From Microplitis mediator (Eukaryota > Arthropoda > Insecta > Hymenoptera > Braconidae): 64,000 nt of DNA. The stretch is taken from the NCBI RefSeq assembly GCF_029852145.1, contig NC_079973.1:14339921-14403920 (forward strand), written 5' to 3'. Shown piece after piece: positions 10,195-21,173 of the stretch (the stretch's first letter is position 1; every line of letters begins with the position of its first letter). The notes under the pieces were generated by a model. The model saw only the letters and a program-made list of their open reading frames with translations, was not told the DNA's origin and ran no database searches. A program made the translations under genes and the position numbers.

Positions 10195-11402
10195 CACGGA
10201 AAAATTGAAACCCGACTGGTTCTGGTGCGCACCCGAACCAGTCGTGTCTAGCACCGTACTCAGTCTGGTGCAGCACCCGAATTGCAGCACCGTAATTAGT
10301 CGTGTACAAAACAATACTGATTCGTGTGTGCACATGAACCAGTCGTGTCTAGCACCGTACTCAGTCTGGTGCTGCCGTTGTTGCCATTCGGGTAGCGCAC
10401 CAGACTGAGTACAGTGCTAGACACGACTGGTTCGGGTGCAACACCGTAACCACTCGTGTGCTACACTCGAACAGTTACTGTTCGAAATTATAGTAATCTA
10501 CACAGTTACATGATTGACAGTATGATTTCTGCAATTTTTACCAGCAAAATTAAACACTGCCTTTTAGTAGCGTTCACGATTATTATATAAAAGATAGCTA
10601 TGATAGCTATCAAGCATTTAGACTCCATGAGAGTGCTGTTGATAGTGCGCCATTCGGGCGTTGTTTGAAGATGGAAGATCTTGAATTTTGTTCGGTCACA
10701 CGTATTATTCAAATCGGTAATGGTTATTATTTCATACCAAAATGGTGGGTATAAATTTTTATTTGTATAGTAAAGAAATGATATAATAATTGTATAATCT
10801 TATGTATTTTATGAATAAATTTCAATGACAAACAATCTAAATTACAATTGATTAGTTTAAGTCAATTTTTTTCATCTAATCCCTATCATAAAAACCGCTT
10901 TCATATAATGATCGTGAACACTATTAAAAGGCAGTGTTTAATTTTGCTGGTGAAAATTGCAAAAATTATACTGTCTATCATGTAACTGTGTAGATTACTA
11001 TAATTTCGAACAGTAACTGTTCGAGTGTAGCACACCAGTGGTCACGGTGTTGCACCCGAACCAGTCGTGTCTAGCACCGTACTCAGTCTGGTGCGCCACC
11101 CGAATGGCAACAACGGCAGCACCAGACTGAGTACGATGCTAGACACGACTGGCAACAACGGCAGCACCAGACTGAGTACGGTGCTAGACACGACTGGTTC
11201 ATGTGCACACACGAATCAGTATTGTTCTGCACACGACTGATTACGGTGCTGCAATTCGGGTGCTGCACCAGACTGAGTACGGTGCTAGACACGACTGGTT
11301 CGGGTGCGCACCAGAACCAGTCGTGTGCTTGCCCTTATTTTTTCTTGCACACGACTCGGTCGTGTGCTGCACACGAACCAGTCGGGTTTCAATTTTTCCG
11401 TG
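10195..11402. mobile_element. 1.2-kb palindromic element (CACGGAAAAATTGAAACCCG ends)
   Basis: The terminal repeat CACGGAAAAATTGAAACCCG is mirrored at the right end and both sides are flanked by TA (10193-10194, 11403-11404). Most of the element is palindromic. The arms contain short repeats of CCAGTCGTGTCTAGCACCGT that alternate in orientation, and the centre near 10760-10860 is unique. Short ORFs in it are read-through of these repeats. The 297-bp MITE at 60960-61256 has the same CACGGAAAAA tip. Confidence 0.8.
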
Positions 11403-12810
11403 TAATTATAACATATAGATATAGCTGGAACAAATTTTACCTTATTCTCTTAATAATATAGATAATTTTATCAAATATTGTATGCAAACGTAAAAAACTA
11501 ATTTTTTTTATTATTAACTTTAAACAAAAAAATAAACTTTTACTAACAAATTGTGAGCATTTCAGATTGTATATGAATCGTAATAGTTATTAAAATAATA
11601 ATAATTTCTGCATTGGATTATCCCAACAAGGTCCCAATTAGGACCCACTTAGGAAAAACTGATGTCGGGTAACTAGTTTTTTGCTCTGGAATATCCCAAC
11701 AAATTCCCGATTGGGTCCAATGTGGCAAAATCAGTAAAAGTCATTCATTTTTGCATCGGACTATCCCAACAAGTTCCCGATCGGATTTTGACAAGCGTAG
11801 ACCTACTGGGCATGCCACAGCAATTCCCGATTGGGACCCACCATATGTATTGGGACAATTTCTAGTCGGGTAAATGAAAAAAAAAAAAAAAGAAATTTTT
11901 ATAAAATCGATTATAATAAAAAAAATAGCGCTTTCAACAAAGGCTGTGGGACGATAAGTATACCGAATCAGCCCCAGATAGGGATCGGGCTCATTTTTTC
12001 AGGGAATGTTTGTACCCATGAGATACTTCGATGCTGCGAGTTTCAGATCTTTATCTATAACAGCTTCGGAGTAAATCGAAAAATACCGAAAATTAGAAAA
12101 AAATTGATGTTCTCAGAGCGTACTTATTCAATTGATCTGAAAATTGGATATATTTTGGGGGTTGATGGTAGCTATCTGGAAAAAAAATAAGAGCTATTTC
12201 GGTTCACAAAAACCTAAAAAAAACGAGTTTATATTTTTAATTTCAATTTTTAAGCATCTTACCATTACGACACAGTTATGAAAATATTTTTTTTAAATTC
12301 CTCATCCAATTTCTTATGAATCTATGGCCTTCGAAATTTTTAAAAATGGTACTACATATTGAAAAAAAATGAAAACCATTTTTTGCTCAAAAATCGGGTT
12401 TTTCTAATAATTTTACTCTTGAACTGATAAAATACCAAACTTACTCGTTTACTAAGGTAGAGAAAACTATAAAAGAAATAAAATATCCTTACATAATTAA
12501 AATAATTTTATTCAATGTACTTAACTATTATTAAAAACTCTATCAGTAACTGTAATGAGTAAATCAGTATTCATTACTATTGGTTATGTAAATCAACGTT
12601 GTTTCAGAGAACTTAAACGTTCCCGCCCAATATTCAATGAATTTAACAACCACAAGATGGCACTGTAATTCGAAATTGGTAACACTGTTTTTTTTTTGTG
12701 AAAAGTCACTAGATCTGTAGATAACCTAAAAATTACTGAGTGTTGACATTCCAAAGAATTGGCTGTACTATTATCTATATTTAGTAATTATTTTTAATTG
12801 TTTAAATAAC

Positions 12811-14887
12811 TATTTACTCCAAAACATATAAAATCTGACGAAGAAGCTGAAGAGTTTTCAACTGTTTTTGAGTGTCCAATTGTGGTTGGTGATATTCTTT
12901 GTTCGAATTGTCGCGTAAAAAAATATAAAAAAACCAAACTTGAAGATGAGAATCAGGAATTATCGTTGGAAGATGAACTACCTTCAGATAGGAGTGATCT
13001 TTTAGAAAGAACAGAATCGACTTTATCAACGATGACTTTATCTCAATCAAGTACTGATGATCCATCTATTCATTTAGATGTTGCCTGTGATGATGAAATA
13101 GATGAATGTATAGAAGTTCAAATGAAGAGAACTGTTGCGACTCATAGATATTGTTGTGTATGTTCTGTCTCAAATCAAAATCTAGTCGTTGTTCCTCAAG
13201 ATGCCCGTATGCAATGCTTTATAAAGGAAAGAATTTTTATTCCGAATGGGAATCGATGCTGCAGCGATCATCTCATAAAAAAACGCTTTTATACGGAGAA
13301 TTTGAACCACTTGAAAGTTTATTCTAATTGGAGTAACTTAAGATCTTCAGAATTGTCTAAAATGATGGAAAGTTTGGCTGTAGAATGTGATTCGACACTT
13401 CTCGATAAAATGGATGATTTTCGAATAACGGATGAGCAACTTTTTATATTTACTGGTTTACAACGTGGAAACATACTCGAATCGCGAGACTTATTGACAA
13501 CTATGAGGAATACAGATTCCTGTTCAGTCATTCAAGCTCTCATTGTATTCTTATTTAAGTCACGTACCGGTAACTCTAACAGGTTGATATCAGCGACCTT
13601 ACAATTGGAAAAGGAGATGCTGGTTTCAAAATATTGTGACCAAGTGATCCAATCATTTGAGAAAGATATATTACCTCAGTACTTTGGTTTCCGATCTATG
13701 TCTCGAAAAAACCTCATTGAAAATCATTTATCACCACTTTTGAAAAGTTTGTTTGCTGATCGTAGTGATAAGCTTTTCTTTATTTGCGATGGAACGTATG
13801 CTCGGCATCAAAAGAGCTCTAATAACGCTTATCAGAGAAAGTCTTTTTCTGGACAGAAGAAAGTACCGTTATGTAAGCCATTTACTATTTGTACTACCAA
13901 TGGGTATATAGTAGATATGTTAGGGCCCTACCATGCCAATGTAAATGATGCTAGTATAATGAAAGAAATTATCGATACTGCTGATGGTATTAGTAATTTG
14001 TTGGAACCTGGTGATGTTTTTGTTGTTGATAGAGGGTTTCGAGATGTTCAGGCGCACTTAGAAGAAAAAGGTTATGAAGTGTTAATGCCAGCATTGAAAG
14101 GCAAAAGAAATCGGTTAACAACTTCTGAATCTAATTCATCAAGATACGTCACAAAGATTCGTCGGGTAGTTGGGTAGTTGAAGCAGTACACGGAATGCTG
14201 GAACAAAAATATCGTCTACTAGACCTAAAATTCGATAATAAAATGTTACCCAGAGTCAGTAATTTTTATAGAATCGCATCATTTCTTCACAATCAGTACA
14301 ACAAACGTCTTATTTCTGATGAAGAGTACTCAGATGAAATTGTTGAAATGATTGAATCTCGAAATTACACTAATAATACACTTGCTGATGAAGTCGATAA
14401 AAATGGTTGGCAGCGAAAAAAACTTCCTTTCGAAACGATTTTGTCCTCTGATTTGATCGACTTTCCAGAAATGACAGAGAAAGACCTGAAACTTTTCTTT
14501 ACCGGTTCTTATCAATATAAACAAGCAGTATCATATCTAGCAGAGACGATTGACGAATCTGATAATATGATTATCCAGTTTGTCAGAGATAAAACCAATA
14601 TTTTAAAGGCTCAAGTGCGATCTCGTCATATTAATAGAAAAGTGTACAAATGATTCATTGAATATAAACATGATACTATTGGATGGAGTGGAATATCAAG
14701 ATATTGCTGTGAATGCGCTAACGGATTGAGGACAATCGGTTGTTGTTCGCACGTTGCTGCAATTATTTTCTATTTAGCATACGGGCGATATTTGGCTAAA
14801 ATCCCCAGATCAGCAGCAATACTCAACACTTTATTTAATAAAGATAATATCACTCCTGTGATTGATGACGATAGCGACGAAGACTAG
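12811..14887 (+). pseudogene. DDE transposase of the Spy-like element, with C-terminal SWIM zinc finger
   Basis: The frame is open from 12811 (no ATG; an upstream exon or lost start is possible). N-terminal Cys clusters (FECPIVVGDILCSNC, then HRYCCVCSV ... RCCSDHL) look like zinc-binding DNA-recognition modules. A DDE_Tnp_4/IS5-like catalytic core follows: first Asp in FFICDGTY (codon at 13788), HANVNDASIM, second Asp in VFVVDRGF (14028), Glu in VVEAVHG (14180). The C-terminus has a CxC ... CxH SWIM motif (CECANGLRTIGCCSH, about 14708-14753) and an acidic tail ending at TAG 14887. Two lesions: an 8-bp tandem duplication of GGGTAGTT at 14164-14179 shifts the frame just before the catalytic Glu, and a TGA at 14651-14653 stands where the related copy at 28.9 kb has Cys. 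Confidence 0.85.
14164..14179 (+). repeat. 8-bp tandem duplication that breaks the transposase
   Basis: GGGTAGTT occurs twice in a row. With one copy the reading frame runs without interruption from the catalytic core into the VVEAVHG motif; with two it stops at TAG within two codons. Confidence 0.85.
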
Positions 14888-15568
14888 TCACAAATTAGGA
14901 GAACAATTTTATTTATCATTTGTAGTAGATTAATATATTTAATTGCAGTTTTAATTGTTTATGGATGAAATATCAGCGTTGAAATTAATAAATAAAAAAA
15001 ATTATTTTAATAATGTAAGGATATTTTATTTCTTTTATGGTTTTCTCTACCTTAGTAAACGAGTAAGTTTTGTATTTTATCAGTTCAAGAGTAAAATTAT
15101 TAGAAAAACCCGATTTTTGAGCAAAAAATGGTTTTCATTTTTTTTCAATATGTAGTACCATTTTTAAAAATTTCGAAGGCCATAGATTCATAAGAAATTG
15201 GATGAGGAATTCAAAAAAAATATTTTCATAACTGTGTCGTAATGGTAAGATGCTTAAAAATTGAAATTAAAAATATAAACTCGTTTTTTTTTAGGTTTTT
15301 GTGAGCCGAAATAGCTCTCATTTTTTTGCCAGATAGCTACCATCAACCCCCAAAACATATCCAATTTTCAGATCAATCGAATGAGTACGCTCTGAGAACA
15401 TCAATTTTTTCTAATTTTCGGTATTTTTCGATTTACTCCGAAGTGGTTATAGATAAAGACCTGAAACTCGCAGCATCGAAGTATCTCATGAGTACAAACA
15501 TTCCCTGAAAAAATGAGTCCGATCCCTATCTGGGGCCGATTCGGTATACTTATCGTCCCACGGCCTTT

Positions 15569-15930
15569 CAAGTTTTTGTTGATGCCAAGTTGTAAATATA
15601 AAAATTTAAAGAAAATATTTTAGAAAAAAAAAAAAAAGAAGAAATTTGTGACAATTCAAAAATCCTTTGATATCCTATCTCACTTCAATGTTTTCTATGT
15701 ACCTAAAATAATTAAATTCAATAATTTTTCCGAGGCGATTTAAGAGACGTTTTAAATCTAATAGACTATAAAAAAATCATACTCAGAATTTTCAATACAG
15801 TTTATATTTAATAACTTATTTATTTATCATAAAATGATTCTAACTCAGTTATTATTTGGCTTGTGCATGTGTACCTTTCTATGTGTGAATATAGTTAGCG
15901 ATTCATAATTTATATTATTTATTCAATTAG
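15569..15930 (+). other. intron between Spy-like element and odorant receptor exon
   Basis: AT-rich. An open stretch 15801-15893 after a TACAG acceptor encodes a hydrophobic peptide (QLLFGLCMCTFLCVNI) and ends before GTTAGC, so it could be an alternative or leftover odorant receptor exon. The two exons at 8285-8556 already supply that helix, so I do not include it in the gene. Confidence 0.4.
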
Positions 15931-16514
15931 TCAAGTATCGAATGTATAATGAAGTTGATGAGTATGGCAGAATACTGGTCAGGAGTTACTGTTGAATTAT
16001 TCTTATATTCATTCATTGCAACGAAAATTGAAGAACTGGTTAGTTACTTTTTTAATGGATTAGGAATGATTATTTGCACTATAATTATTAAATATTATAT
16101 TTCTCATTTGACAGAACGACGCCAAAATGAATAATATCTCCTTTTAGAGGATTATTTTTTAAATAGATGAACTATAACTACTTGAACATTTTTAGGGATT
16201 GAAAACTGCAGATGCAATATATTCATGCAATTGGGAGCAATCGATGGTTAATCACAAGGGTAAATTTAGTGGTCAACACCGACAAATAACAGTTGAAATA
16301 AATCAAATGATAAACTTTAGTTTAATGCGTGCCCAAAAACCGATTCTTTTCAACGGAGGACTATTTTATATACTATCTTTACAAACTTTCAAGGCAGTAA
16401 GTTTTAAACTAAATGTTGATTACTTTAAGTTTTTAATTAATTTTTTTCCAACAGATTACCGGTTTTGCATTGTCAAATGCTGTAGTACTACGTCAACTTT
16501 CCGGAGAAACATAG
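15931..16514 (+). CDS. odorant receptor (7tm_6 family), last three exons
   Basis: Exons 15931-16038, 16196-16396 and 16455-16514, all phase 0 with GT..AG introns, encode the C-terminal end of an insect odorant receptor. Visible features are a helix (VELFLYSFIATKIEEL), the family signature AIYSCNW where the usual form is A-Y-x-x-x-W, the LMRAQKPILFNGG stretch (compare the usual xMxRSQKPxxxTAGxF), a FYILSLQTFKA segment, and a short final exon ending RQLSGET before TAG. There are no internal stops, so the gene may be alive or only recently dead. It continues the exons at 8285-8556 across an intron of 7.4 kb, of which about 6.7 kb is two inserted DNA elements. This is the best host gene in the window. 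Confidence 0.8.
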
Positions 16515-17801
16515 AATTTATTTTTGTACAAAGAAAAAAAGGAATCCTTGAGTCAAGAAGATAGTCATTTCCAAGAATAATTTCTTAAATTAAAATATCC
16601 TATTTCCTTGTTTAAAAAAATTTTCTCTGGGTAAAAATGTTTATCTTCTTAAATTAAAGTAATCAAGCTTTCCAATACAGGAATTCAATCTTGATTTAAA
16701 AATATAGATTTTTGCTTTAAATGTTTTTAGTTTCTCCGAATAAGAAAACAGCTTAGTTGGCTCAAGAAAATCAAGCTCTTGGTTTCAGAAGATACTCACT
16801 TCTTCTGAAAACATCGCTCTCTCGAATTTAGTCAATATCGATTTATTTCAATACATCAAGTTTTTAATCGAAGCAAGATTTAACATACTGCAAGTAAAAA
16901 TTAATTCATTTCAAGATTTGACAACATTTAGTACAAAATGAATGTAGACTTATCTCAAAACGATTAATTTTAGATTGAAAGAATAAAAAACTCATTTTAA
17001 AATTAAATTACGTTAATGTAAAGCAAAAAACACTTTTATTTTAAAATACATTAAATCAGTTCAGTTTTGAATTGATTTTTTTTTATGTAACTCATGCCGA
17101 GGAGTACGCCGTTAGTAGGCTAAAGTTAGTCTCATAAAATTTTATATTGAAATTCAATCCTTTCTGATTGGTTAAACGAGTGGTTTAATATATATTAAAA
17201 CACTTATTTTTATATTAAACCACTCTGAATTTGAGTGAAATGGGTGGAGTATATCCCTAATCAATAATTCAAGCCAATAACTAATCTATCACCTTTCTCT
17301 CTTAGTCTCTTATGACGCCACTTTGAAGTTAGCTGCCTTATTAACATAACTAAAATCTCTGAACTGCACACGCGCATCTGATTACTAAGCACACACATGT
17401 CTAAATCATGGTAACGTCATCTGAATTTTATACATATGTCTTTTCATTGATACGACGTAACACCAAAGATGATTTGTTTTTTATTTCGAGTTGTTTTTTT
17501 AAGTGAATAATATTATCTTTTGTAATGATAACAAAGTAAATTATTTGACTACTCTAGCTGTATGGCACTAGCTTTGGACGTTTATCGGCGTTTTTCTTCG
17601 TGCATTCATTACATAAGCTATTGTATACATCTAGTGATATAAAGTATAATACTGATTTCACAAGATATATAAGATACTATTATTAAAAATTTGTATTTCA
17701 GAACACATACAATTGATCATAAAAACACATTTCGATCTTTTATTACAACTTAAAATTTTTTTTGTTAACAAAAAAAATCAAAGGGTATGTCATTTATAAC
17801 C
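16515..17801. other. 3' flank of the odorant receptor gene, AT-rich, with MITE-like fragments
   Basis: 16600-16990 contains CAAGAAAATCAAG / CTTGATTT motifs in both orientations, like the repeat near 60660-60960. 17150-17240 holds a GTGGTTTAATATATATTAAA palindromic stretch. No gene seen. Confidence 0.4.
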
Positions 17802-17805
17802 CTGG

Positions 17806-18929
17806 TGTTACGTTCTGGTTTTAATTAAATTTAAATAAAAATTTTTAGAAATTTTTTTTTAGAAGTCTCGTATTATTTATTCGTCGCAGTAAGCGAATTA
17901 ACGGTTCGACACTTCTTAGAATTATAATTAATTAATAAATTAATAAATCGTTACTTTTTTGGCGATATTATTTTTATTCACCGCCAACAATGTAGTGGAG
18001 ATCTCTTGCGATAAGAGAGTCGCCGTGGCTCGCGGATAGTCTAAACAGATGACGATGCATGAGACTCGGGCCACGATGATTCTCGGCCACGACGATTCTC
18101 TCATAGGAAACCTGAGATGCAACGTTAACATTTTTGAAAATGTATAATACCAAGGAGCGACAGTATCAAGTCAGTCGATTACAAGGCAGTCGATCACAAG
18201 ATCTAGTAGAGCCAAGAACTCTACACAAACCTGCTGGCTTGATCCTGTCACTCGGACTTGAAGCAAAATATATATCCGTATTTTATTAAAATACGCTCTC
18301 CTTGTTTAAACTTTGGGCGCCGCTACCGGCAGCCCAAAAATCACATACTTCGAATTGGGTGCCGCTACCGGCAGCCTAATACTCTCACCTGTTCTGGGCG
18401 CCGATACCGGCAGCCTGAACGCTTCCTTTCCGAATCCGAAGTTCATGCTTCGAGGCCGATGACGCAGGAAGTCAGGATGTGCGGTACAGCTCGGTCGCGA
18501 GATTCGAGGTGTCATCGCGGACCTCACCGAAGGTCGTCCGAAAATTAAGTCGGTGGAAGTTCTTGTTGAGCTTTCAGGCTCTTGTGTTGTTGAGCTTTCG
18601 AGCTCGTGTGTTGTTGGGCTTTCAAGCTCTTGTGTTGTTGAGCCTTCGAGTTCTGGTGGTTTGATCGACCAATTAAAATTGCTTTTCTCTACGAAGGAAC
18701 CGAGTCTTCAGAGTTCGTCTTGTTCGCGTTCAACGGAGGCATCAAAGGGATTACTTGGGGCGAGTTATGGGGCCCACAATCGTCATCATGGTAAGTTAAT
18801 AAACTTTTTTGCATAAAATAGAAAAAGATCAACAGCTGACGCACCTGGGGTCTATTCACGCCCTAACGACGTCAACCTGGTCAAATTAAAAATATTCTGT
18901 CAGATTAATAGATAAGCCAGAATGTAACA
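17806..18929. mobile_element. solo LTR (TGTTACG ... GTAACA), 4-bp target duplication CTGG
   Basis: Begins TGTTACGTTCTGG and ends AATGTAACA, with CTGG immediately on both sides (17802-17805, 18930-18933). Inverted TGTTAC/GTAACA tips plus a 4-bp duplication are what a solo LTR of a Ty3/Gypsy-type retrotransposon leaves after recombination. It contains a GC-rich block with three copies of CCGCTACCGGCAGCC-like sequence (about 18320, 18362, 18400) and a run of TGTTGTTGAGCTTTCGAGCTC units near 18565-18650. The ORFs called there are translations of those repeats. Confidence 0.7.
18316..18416. repeat. three GGCGCCGCTACCGGCAGCC repeats
   Basis: The near-identical 17-19 bp motif occurs three times at about 45-bp spacing inside the solo LTR. 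It is far more GC-rich than the neighbourhood and partly self-complementary. Confidence 0.7.
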
Positions 18930-18933
18930 CTGG

Positions 18934-19385
18934 CTTCATTGACAGCAGCAACTACATGATATCATACTGAAACAAAAAAATAATAATTTCATACGAATTT
19001 AGAATCATAAATAGCAGCATAGACACGAGTGCCACCCTGGCGGAGCTAACATTACAATAGGTTTACGGTAGTATTACGGTAGATATACCATAACTTACGG
19101 TAGTTGTACCGTAACTTACGGTAGTTCTACCGCGGTTAGGGTTACATGGTAGGGTTACCGCGAAATTACGGCAATTCCAGAAAAAAGAATTTTAATATGA
19201 TTATATATAATTGTATATAAATCGCTAGATAAAATTATAGATGAGTTTTTGCCATGTATAATTTTGTATACTTTTACACAGAAAAAAAAGTTGACTTGGC
19301 CCAAGATAATTTTTGCCTTCATTTTTTTATTCTTGGGCTGAATAATTGGGTATTTTTAATCCGAAAACATTTTCTTCGACTAATA
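18934..19385. repeat. TACGGTAG/CTACCG repeat and half of an interrupted MITE
   Basis: 19055-19170 is a cluster of TTACGGTAG and CTACCG motifs in both orientations. 19280-19385 (CACAGAAAAAAAAGTTGACT...) appears to be the left part of a CAAGAATAA-type MITE that resumes at 21174 after the palindromic element. No gene. Confidence 0.45.
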
Positions 19386-21171
19386 CACTTATCCAAAAAA
19401 TTAAAGGAACAAGAAAATTTTATAAATTTTTTAGTGATTTTTGGAAGGCTGTATTTTCGTGAAAAATGATCGCATCGAAAAAATAAAAAAAGGAAATTGA
19501 AGCTTGAAATCTCTAGTTTAAAGATCTTCCAGCAAAATATTTTTTTGAGCCACGGTTTTTGCGGAATCATAAGAAAAACGTCGAGACAAAATTTTTCTAA
19601 ATTTTTTAGTTTTGTTTTTTAGGTCTACGGGGCCGGGAAAAATTTTTTCAAAAAAACGAATTCATGGCTCGTTTAGGAAATTTATTCAGCTACAATTTGC
19701 TTTTTTTTGTTTTTCTGTACGACAATTTGCTGCTGAGATATCAGCCTTTAAATCAAAAAGGAGCCTTTTGTCTTCGATTATTGATATCTCAGCAAGTAAT
19801 GGTCACACAGTAATTTAAAGGGCAGTTTAATAAACTTGAATAAATTCCCTACAAGCTCCATTTTCAATTTTTTCAAAAAAAAATTTTTCTTCATCCTTGA
19901 TATCCATTTGAAAAACCCACAAAAAAAGACCATTTTCTGGTTTTTTAGTCAACTCATCGCTACTCTGCAAATATTGATAAAAAAAATAATGTTGCCAGGT
20001 AATTTTACAGCTTAATGTACCTCCAAAAACCCTGGAAATTTTCAGATTGATCCATTGAACCGTTTGTCCGGTCCGATTGCTCAAAGTTTTGCGAAACAAT
20101 TAAAGGAACAAGTTTTGTTCCTTAAATTGTGTAATCATTACCAAAATGAAAAAATTAATTTTTTTCGGATTTTCTTTCATTTTTGCGTTAGTTATTCAGT
20201 AAATGTAAGGTAAAGAGGAAAAAAAAAAATTTTCTAAAAAACGAGACCATACAAGAATTTTTTTACATTTTTTTTTTTTACGTTTCATTCGGGGGGTTAT
20301 TTTTTTTTTCGTTCTTCGGAAAAAAAATTTTTTTTTTCCTCTTTACCTTACATTTACTGAATAACTAACGCAAAAATAAAAGAAAATCCGAAAAAAATTA
20401 ATTTTTTCATTTTGGTAATGATTACACAATTTAAGGAACAAAACTTGTTCCTTTAATTGTTTTGCAAAACTTTGAGCAATCGGACCGGACAAACGGTTCA
20501 ATGGATCAATCTGAAAATTTCCAGGGTTTTTGGAGGTACATTAAGCTGTAAAATTACCTGGCAACATTATTTTTTTTATCAATATTTGCAGAGTAGCGAT
20601 GAGTTGACTAAAAAACCAGAAAATGGTCTTTTTTTGTGGGTTTTTCAAATGGATATCAAGGATGAAGAAAAATTTTTTTTTGAAAAAATCGAAAATGGAG
20701 CTTGTAGGGAATTTATTCAAGTTTATTAAACTGCCCTTTAAATTACTGTGTGACCATTACTTGCTGAGATATCAATAATCGAAGACAAAAGGCTCCTTTT
20801 TGATTTAAAGGCTGATATCTCAGCAGCAAATTGTCGTACAGAAAAACAAAAAAAAGCAAATTGTAGCTGAATAAATTTCCTAAACGAGCCATGAATTCGT
20901 TTTTTTGAAAAAATTTTTCCCGGCCCCGTAGACCTAAAAAACAAAACTAAAAAATGTAGAAAAATTTTGTCTCGACGTTTTTCTTATGATTCCGCAAAAA
21001 CCGTGGCTCAAAAAAATATTTTGCTGGAAGATCTTCAAACTAGAGATTTCAAGCTTCAATTTCCTTTTTTTAATTTTTTCGATGCGATCATTTTTCACGA
21101 AAATACAGCCTTCCAAAAATCACTAAAAAATTTATAAAATTTTCTTGTTCCTTTAATTTTTTGGATAAGTG
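19386..21171. mobile_element. 1.79-kb near-perfect palindromic (foldback) element, copy 2
   Basis: Same termini (CACTTATCCAAAAAATTAAA), arm length and spacer type as the copy at 2512-4301, with TA on both sides (19384-19385, 21172-21173). Because the arms mirror each other, the same 90-codon ORF appears on both strands (19827-20099 minus, 20457-20729 plus), differing at a single residue near the start. That identity is imposed by the palindrome and is not by itself evidence for a gene. The two copies differ by scattered substitutions only. Confidence 0.85.
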
Positions 21172-21173
21172 TA

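Larger units (their letters stand above)
8772..11870. mobile_element. 3.1-kb TA-duplicating element (CCCGACTAGAAAT ends) in the odorant receptor intron
   Basis: CCCGACTAGAAATTT at 8772 is mirrored by AATTTCTAGTCGGG ending at 11870, with TA on both sides. The sub-terminal regions carry GGGACC/GGTCCC and ATTGGG motifs in both orientations. No transposase frame remains. It contains a block of TAGTAAATTTTACTA motifs, a tRNA-like stretch and the nested 1.2-kb palindrome at 10195-11402. Confidence 0.7.
11942..15565 (+). mobile_element. Spy-like DNA transposon with a decayed transposase, no target duplication
   Basis: Inverted termini start GGCTGTGGGACGATAAGTAT at the left and GGCCGTGGGACGATAAGTAT (complement) at the right. 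They are long: the sequence to about 12500 is mirrored at about 15000-15565. The left flank is AAA (11939-11941) and the right flank TTT (15566-15568), with no direct repeat, which is the insertion signature described for Spy elements (between AAA and TTT). It carries one transposase gene on the plus strand, now broken. Inserted in the odorant receptor intron 71 bp right of the preceding element. Confidence 0.8.

Noticed and set aside
11939..15568. Classification of the 3.6-kb element as ordinary PIF/Harbinger
   Set aside because: Harbinger elements leave a 3-bp TWA duplication; here the flanks are AAA and TTT with no repeat.
15801..15893. Extra odorant receptor exon
   Set aside because: It is splice-bounded and hydrophobic, but the exons at 8285-8556 already encode that helix and join 15931 in phase; including both would duplicate it.
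16199..16564. 121-residue continuous ORF as a stand-alone protein
   Set aside because: The real product is spliced at 16396^16455; reading through the intron shifts the end out of the odorant receptor frame.
18258..18816. ORFs in the GC-rich part of the 17.8-18.9 kb LTR
   Set aside because: They translate the CCGCTACCGGCAGCC and GTTGTTGAGCTTTCGAGCTC repeats; no domain.
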